Positions 58,927 through 64,000 of a stretch of DNA of 64,000 nt are shown piece by piece. The notes under the pieces were generated by a model. It ran no database searches. It saw nothing but the letters and a program-made list of their open reading frames with translations, and was not told the DNA's origin. Position 1 is the first letter of the stretch. Every line of letters starts with the position of its first letter. Source of the DNA: Bacteroidota bacterium (GTDB lineage: Bacteria; Bacteroidota; Ignavibacteria; Palsa-1295); contig JAUZOQ010000005.1 in the NCBI GenBank assembly GCA_030706385.1, forward strand, positions 1 to 64,000, given 5' to 3'. A program made the translations under genes and the position numbers.

Positions 58927-60183
58927 TTAGAATTTGTAGAATACGGTCAGACGCGGAACAAGTTCAAAATCGGAATTGAGTGCCGTACTTCCGACTAACT
59001 TGGAGTAATTGCCCACTGGTTGGCTGGAATACGAATTATACCAGACGTTTGGCATAATGTGAACATTCTTATACGGAGTATAATCAAGTCCAACGACGAA
59101 GAAGTTTTCCTTCGTCGAAAGCGCTGCACCCGAGCCGATGAATCCGAGCGGAGTCGAAGCATTTGCGTAAATAACTCCGGTAAATGGAAGACCGCCGGTC
59201 GGATTAAACATGTCATATCTTGCGAAAGCATTTAGCGAGTTTGGAATGATCTGCGCCGTTGCAAAGAAAGAGAGTCCGATCGTTTTTATATCATGCGTTT
59301 CGGGCGTCTTCGTTGCAACGACCGTATCGACAATTCCATTGGTCGTGTTATACATGAATCCTTCAAAGCCTACCGTGAGCGGTACTGTTGTATAAGCAAC
59401 ATAGAGCTTGAGGATGGTTGCATCCTTCGAAGGTACTTCGCCGGCGACGCGGTTGATATCTCCATAAAGCTGAACATAGATCTTCTTTTCCATAAAGTAT
59501 GACCAGAGATCAGCATACACCTTCTTATATCTATCGGTTTCAAGCTTCTGGCCGCTTCCATCGGCATACAAGATATCGTATCCAAAGTTGTGAGCATCGT
59601 CAAAAGAACCCGAAAGGCCTAAACCCAGATCGGCCGATTTAATAATGCCGTACTTATCGGTGATCGTCTTTTCGATCGAGCGGTATCCCCATTGTGTTTC
59701 CGAAGAAGGCACGAAGGCAGGGGTTGCCTGAGCTCCGAAGATCAACGTTGCATTCGGGAAGATATTTTTCCACTGGATGTTCGCAAGCTTCATATAGAAT
59801 GAGCGTTCATTACCAAAATCAAGCGTCAGATTGCCGCCGCCCACGCCGGTTCCTTCTTCGTAAGCCGCTAACCATTGCGTGGTGAAATTCTTGGAAATAT
59901 TATAGGTATAACCGAGGTAGACGCGGCGGATCTGCTCATTAGCGAATGCTTTTTGGTATGTTGAATACTCGCTATTGCCTCTGCCATTGGCCGCATTGCT
60001 CTGGCCTAAGGAATCTGCATGAACTTTCACTGAAATGTCACCGAAGAACTGACCCCAGAATGTGCCTGAGGGTTTGAATGTGGAATCCACTTCTCCGGCC
60101 GAGACTGTCTGTCCATAGGAATCAACTATCCCAAGGCAAGCAAAAAGTAACGAACAGACAACTCCTACTAGAATATGTTTCAT
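58927..60183 (-). CDS. outer-membrane porin-like protein upstream of pstS
   Basis: MKHILVGVVCSLLFACLGIVDSYGQ; alternating beta-strand pattern, terminal VPRLTVFYKF. Confidence 0.75.
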   Translation of the reverse strand: MKHILVGVVCSLLFACLGIVDSYGQTVSAGEVDSTFKPSGTFWGQFFGDISVKVHADSLGQSNAANGRGNSEYSTYQKAFANEQIRRVYLGYTYNISKNFTTQWLAAYEEGTGVGGGNLTLDFGNERSFYMKLANIQWKNIFPNATLIFGAQATPAFVPSSETQWGYRSIEKTITDKYGIIKSADLGLGLSGSFDDAHNFGYDILYADGSGQKLETDRYKKVYADLWSYFMEKKIYVQLYGDINRVAGEVPSKDATILKLYVAYTTVPLTVGFEGFMYNTTNGIVDTVVATKTPETHDIKTIGLSFFATAQIIPNSLNAFARYDMFNPTGGLPFTGVIYANASTPLGFIGSGAALSTKENFFVVGLDYTPYKNVHIMPNVWYNSYSSQPVGNYSKLVGSTALNSDFELVPRLTVFYKF

Positions 60184-60257
60184 ATATTGATTTCCGATTG
60201 TGGTAGATTGGTAAGAAATAAAAATCCATGTCAACTATAGGATGCAAAAATGCCACT

Positions 60258-60272
60258 TGGACATTTTGTCCA
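60258..60272. promoter_or_regulatory. palindrome upstream of the porin gene
   Basis: TGGACA-TTT-TGTCCA. Confidence 0.3.
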
Positions 60273-60428
60273 TGTTTCCCCTATATTATCAAATTATTAT
60301 CAAAACTCAAACGGCTCAAAATAGCCCGTTTACGCAGGAAAGGGAGTTATGTATTTTGATGGAAAGAAGGAATATTCAGAGCCTTGCAACAGGTTCGAAC
60401 AAAAATGCGGACACGAAGGGATTGTAGA

Positions 60429-61574
60429 TCAGAGCTTCGGATTCGTCGAAAGGCCGACGGGCTGAACTCGTGAACCTTCCATAACGGAAGAATTCAGGTT
60501 CGTTGCGATCTTTTCGTCGCCTGTAAGTCCGTCGAGGATCTTCACCGTTCTTCCGTTATTATCTCCGATATGAACTTCATGAAATTCCACTTTATTATCA
60601 TCACTAATAACCGGAACGAAGAATCGATTCTTTTTTACGATAAGCGCAGCAGCGGGAATCTCCAATTGAACCGGAACCTTCACTTTCAACTCGACATTCA
60701 CGGTACTCCAGGCAACGATCTTCCCATCGGTATTGGGAACATCGATCTCGATCAGGCGCATTCGTGTCTGCGGGTCCAGCTGTTCGGAGAATCGTGTTAC
60801 GGTAGCATTTACGCTGAAACCCGGGCGTTCCGGTACGGTGATTTCAACGGGATCTCCGATCTTCACAAATCCTGCGTATCGTTGGTCGAGGAATACATTG
60901 ATGCGTAAATGATCGACCTGGCTGACGGAGACCAGAGGCAATGTCGTTGTTTCCTGATTCACGGCATTCTGAATAAGGGCACCCGGATCTGCATACCTCG
61001 CAGTAATGGTACCGCTGAACGGAGCACGAATGATCTCGTAGCTTTTCTGCACCTCAAGCATTGCGACGTTTTGTTTTGCAACTTCGGCATCGGCATCGCT
61101 TTGCTCTGATGCGAGTTCTGAGACCAGTCCCTTTTTCAAGAGCTCTCTATTGGTGGCAGCGATCTTCGCCTTATTCTTTGCATCTGCCGAAGCGGCTAGG
61201 AATTGCCGGTCGGTTTCAGGTGACTGAATGATCGCCAAGATCTGCCCTTCTTTAACATGATCCCCTTTATCGACTCTGATCTCACGCAAATACCCGCCGA
61301 TCTTCGAGTAAATGATCGTACTCGCATACGGCATGGCATCGCCTTCTAACTTAATGCTGCTTTCATCCGAAGAGTGTTTTACAGAACTGATCTGCACATG
61401 CGGTCCTGCTTCGACATCCTTGGTCCGCATCTTGATCTCATCTTCGACAAATGAATTTTTCGAATGAGAGATAACAATAATGATGCCGATCGCTCCGGCG
61501 ATCAATAGTGCTGAAGATATATACAGCGCTTTCGCGCTCTTCTTCCTCGGTGTGGTTTCGCTCTTGGTTTTCAT
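60429..61574 (-). CDS. RND efflux periplasmic adaptor (MFP) subunit
   Basis: IGGYLREIRVDKGDHVKEGQILAIIQSPETDRQ...IIRAPFSGTITARYADPGALIQ. Confidence 0.93.
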   Translation of the reverse strand: MKTKSETTPRKKSAKALYISSALLIAGAIGIIIVISHSKNSFVEDEIKMRTKDVEAGPHVQISSVKHSSDESSIKLEGDAMPYASTIIYSKIGGYLREIRVDKGDHVKEGQILAIIQSPETDRQFLAASADAKNKAKIAATNRELLKKGLVSELASEQSDADAEVAKQNVAMLEVQKSYEIIRAPFSGTITARYADPGALIQNAVNQETTTLPLVSVSQVDHLRINVFLDQRYAGFVKIGDPVEITVPERPGFSVNATVTRFSEQLDPQTRMRLIEIDVPNTDGKIVAWSTVNVELKVKVPVQLEIPAAALIVKKNRFFVPVISDDNKVEFHEVHIGDNNGRTVKILDGLTGDEKIATNLNSSVMEGSRVQPVGLSTNPKL

Positions 61575-61597
61575 ATCGTTACTAACTGATCCGAAAT

Positions 61598-64000
61598 CTA
61601 TGCAGCTCCAAGCTGAGTGCCAGGTTCTTCTTCAATAATATCATTATCGTGACTTCCTGCATAATCAAATCCTTGCTTCTCGCTTTGGAAACGGAGTTCG
61701 AAAATATGCTTTGAAGGCATTTTCTTGCGTAAGATAGAATACATGATCGGCACGACAAAAAGCGTTACGATCGTCGCAACGATCAAGCCGCCGATCACGG
61801 CGCGTGCAAGCGGTGCATTTTGTTCACCGCCTTCTCCGAGCGCCAGCGACATCGGAATCATACCGATGATCATTGCAAGAGCCGTCATCAGAACCGGCCG
61901 CATGCGCGTTTTGCCTGCTTCGATCGCTGCTTGCAAGGCACTGACATTTTTTTCAACCCGAATATCGTTGGCAAAACTCACCAGCAAGATCGAGTTCGAT
62001 ACGGCAATACCGATCGTCATTATCGAACCCATCAGGGAAACGACATTGATCGTTGTACCGGTAAGAGTCAGCATCCAGAGAATTCCGATCATTGCGCCAG
62101 GCACTGCGATCATCGTTATGAAGGGATCCACCCATGACTGGAACAGAATCATCAGCAGAAGATAAACTAAGATGATCGCCAGCACGATTCCCAGACCGAG
62201 GCTTTTGAACGAATCATTCATCACTTCATTCTGGCCGAGTACTGAAATCGTCATTCCCGTCGGCAATTTTCCGAGGCTTGCGATCGATTTCTGAATATCG
62301 CCTGCCACCGATCCGAGATCCCTGCCCTCGACATTGGAAGTTATATCAAGCACCCGTTGTACAGTGTGATGATTAAGCTGGTTTGGTGTGACTTCCGTTG
62401 TAAGCGAAACGATGTTGCCAAGTGTCTGTACCGGAGCATGCGGTTCTTCGTAGGCTGTCTTTGCATGCGCTGCCACTTTCGTTGGTGATGCTGCCGTGAG
62501 CGGCGTCCGGAGAAGCTCGTTCACGGAAGATACCTTATCAAGAGGTGTCTGCACGACGACGTTATAGTTGACATTATTCGACGGATTGACATAGAACGAA
62601 GGTGCAAGCAGCGTGCTTGATGATAATGATACCAGCATGTTGCTGATCACATCTCGCTCGCTCAATCCCATCTGCGAAGCTCTTACCCGGTCGACATTCA
62701 ATCGAAGGGTCGGGTAGTTCAGAGCCTGGTAGATATGTACATCAGCCGTACCCGGAATTTTTTTCATTGCAATGCGAAGCCGGCGGGCGAATTCATAAGC
62801 GCTATCAAGATTGGCATATTGTATCTGCACATCGAGCGGAGCGGAAAGCCCGAAGTTCAGGACCTGGCTGATAATATCGGCCGGCTGAAAATAGAACGAT
62901 GTTCCCGGAAATTTCTCGGGCAGCACCTTCCGCAGCTTCTGCATATAGAGGCTTGTCGGCTGATGCTCTTTTTTCAGCGAGATCAGGAAATCGGCATCCA
63001 TTCCCGAAGCATTATCGGTATTGATGAATGCAAGATTGTAGGAATTCGACGGTACGCCGATCATATCGTTAAGCGTTTCCAGATCCTCCGGAGGGATCTG
63101 CGTCCTGATCGCTTGTTCGACTTCGCTGACGATTCTTTCCGTCTCCTCGATCCTCGTGCCGACGGGAGCGCGCATGTGCATCTTCATCAAGCCCGTATCG
63201 GTACTTGGGAAAAAATCGGTTCCGATAATTCCCGGCAGAAAAAGAGTAATGATGAGAATGACGCCCGCAACTGCAAGGACGAATCCACGACGATCCATGA
63301 TTGTCTCCAGCATTTTTCCATAACCGTTCTGCAATTTATGGAAGAGATTATCTCGCCTATTATCCAGTCGCTTGATGAGCATCCCGAATTTTCCAAGCGT
63401 CGTTGACGGTTCGCCTACATGATGGATGAAGGAGTCGTCATGGTGTTTTTCCCCGGGCAGAAGAACACGAGAGAGCATCGGCACAACCGTCAAGGTCAGA
63501 ATGAACGATGCCAGCATGGCAACGACGACAAAGAGCGCCATCGGAATGAACAAGAACCGTCCGGGCCCCGTGAGTAGAACGACGGGAAAGAATACAATGC
63601 AGATCGCAAGAATGGCGAGAACGGTTGGAACAAGGATTTGCTTCAACCCATCGAGAATGGCAACGGTCAAGTGCTTGCCAAGCAATCGATTTCGATGAAT
63701 GTTCTCGATGGCAACAGTCGCTCCGTCAACAAGCATACCGATCGAAAGCGATAAACCACCGAGCGTCATAATATTAATACTGTTGCCGGTTAGCTTCAAT
63801 GCCATGATCGATGCCATAATGGCTAGCGGTATGGAAGTGGCAACGATGATAACGCTGCGCCAGCTACCAAGGAAGAGAAGGATCAGCAGTGAAACTAGTA
63901 TGGCGGAAATGATCGCTTCCCGTACTACTCCACTAATCGAAGCCTTGACGAAAGTGGATTGATCAAAATCGAGTTTCACGTCAATACCATTCGGCGCTGC
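61598..64000 (-). CDS. RND efflux transporter permease (HAE1/AcrB-like), truncated at the window edge
   Basis: frame continues past 63979 (AAPNGIDVKLDFDQSTFVKASI); GGLSLSIGMLVDGATVAIENIHRN; GIAVSNSILLVSFANDIR. Confidence 0.94.
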   Translation of the reverse strand, partial: AAPNGIDVKLDFDQSTFVKASISGVVREAIISAILVSLLILLFLGSWRSVIIVATSIPLAIMASIMALKLTGNSINIMTLGGLSLSIGMLVDGATVAIENIHRNRLLGKHLTVAILDGLKQILVPTVLAILAICIVFFPVVLLTGPGRFLFIPMALFVVVAMLASFILTLTVVPMLSRVLLPGEKHHDDSFIHHVGEPSTTLGKFGMLIKRLDNRRDNLFHKLQNGYGKMLETIMDRRGFVLAVAGVILIITLFLPGIIGTDFFPSTDTGLMKMHMRAPVGTRIEETERIVSEVEQAIRTQIPPEDLETLNDMIGVPSNSYNLAFINTDNASGMDADFLISLKKEHQPTSLYMQKLRKVLPEKFPGTSFYFQPADIISQVLNFGLSAPLDVQIQYANLDSAYEFARRLRIAMKKIPGTADVHIYQALNYPTLRLNVDRVRASQMGLSERDVISNMLVSLSSSTLLAPSFYVNPSNNVNYNVVVQTPLDKVSSVNELLRTPLTAASPTKVAAHAKTAYEEPHAPVQTLGNIVSLTTEVTPNQLNHHTVQRVLDITSNVEGRDLGSVAGDIQKSIASLGKLPTGMTISVLGQNEVMNDSFKSLGLGIVLAIILVYLLLMILFQSWVDPFITMIAVPGAMIGILWMLTLTGTTINVVSLMGSIMTIGIAVSNSILLVSFANDIRVEKNVSALQAAIEAGKTRMRPVLMTALAMIIGMIPMSLALGEGGEQNAPLARAVIGGLIVATIVTLFVVPIMYSILRKKMPSKHIFELRFQSEKQGFDYAGSHDNDIIEEEPGTQLGAA

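Noticed and set aside
62735-63406. 223-aa plus-strand ORF opposite the RND permease
   Set aside because: Antisense shadow ORF
1-64000. tRNA/rRNA genes
   Set aside because: No cloverleaf-like intergenic sequence with a GGTTCGAATCC-type arm or rRNA signature was recognised by eye; a tRNAscan/Infernal run would be decisive

Overview
A 64 kb, almost fully coding chromosomal window. It probably comes from the Bacteroidota/Ignavibacteria/Kapabacteria-like (FCB) part of the tree. That placement is inferred from many secreted proteins with type IX secretion (T9SS)-like C-terminal tails, a DUF4199-like protein and TAnnTTTG-type promoter motifs. Core genes: pckA (partial, left edge), an M1 aminopeptidase, M23 peptidase, dcd, murI, glmM-like phosphohexomutase, floA, an ABC exporter, uppS, bamA, an HtrA/DegP-like protease, a phosphate uptake cluster (porin-pstSCAB-phoU-DUF47-pit), and an RND efflux pair (permease partial, right edge). 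No rRNA, tRNA, CRISPR array or transposase was recognised. The main accessory signals are: (1) three tandem T9SS-cargo paralogs with conserved leaders and an ATCCGT-rich hairpin repeat sitting at stop codons, including an apparent empty site; (2) two coding units split by a single in-frame TAA, one of them a membrane segment plus a HEPN/DUF4145-like domain; (3) an ECF sigma / putative anti-sigma / dual-OmpA / giant ASH-repeat protein locus; (4) a ~150 bp palindromic MITE-like element; (5) recent homogenisation of two T9SS C-terminal domains; (6) candidate Fur-like and PHO-like boxes; (7) an unlisted 42-aa membrane peptide behind cytochrome oxidase subunits III/IV. No defence system or clearly novel system can be proven from sequence alone. 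All homology calls are by eye; no database search was run.
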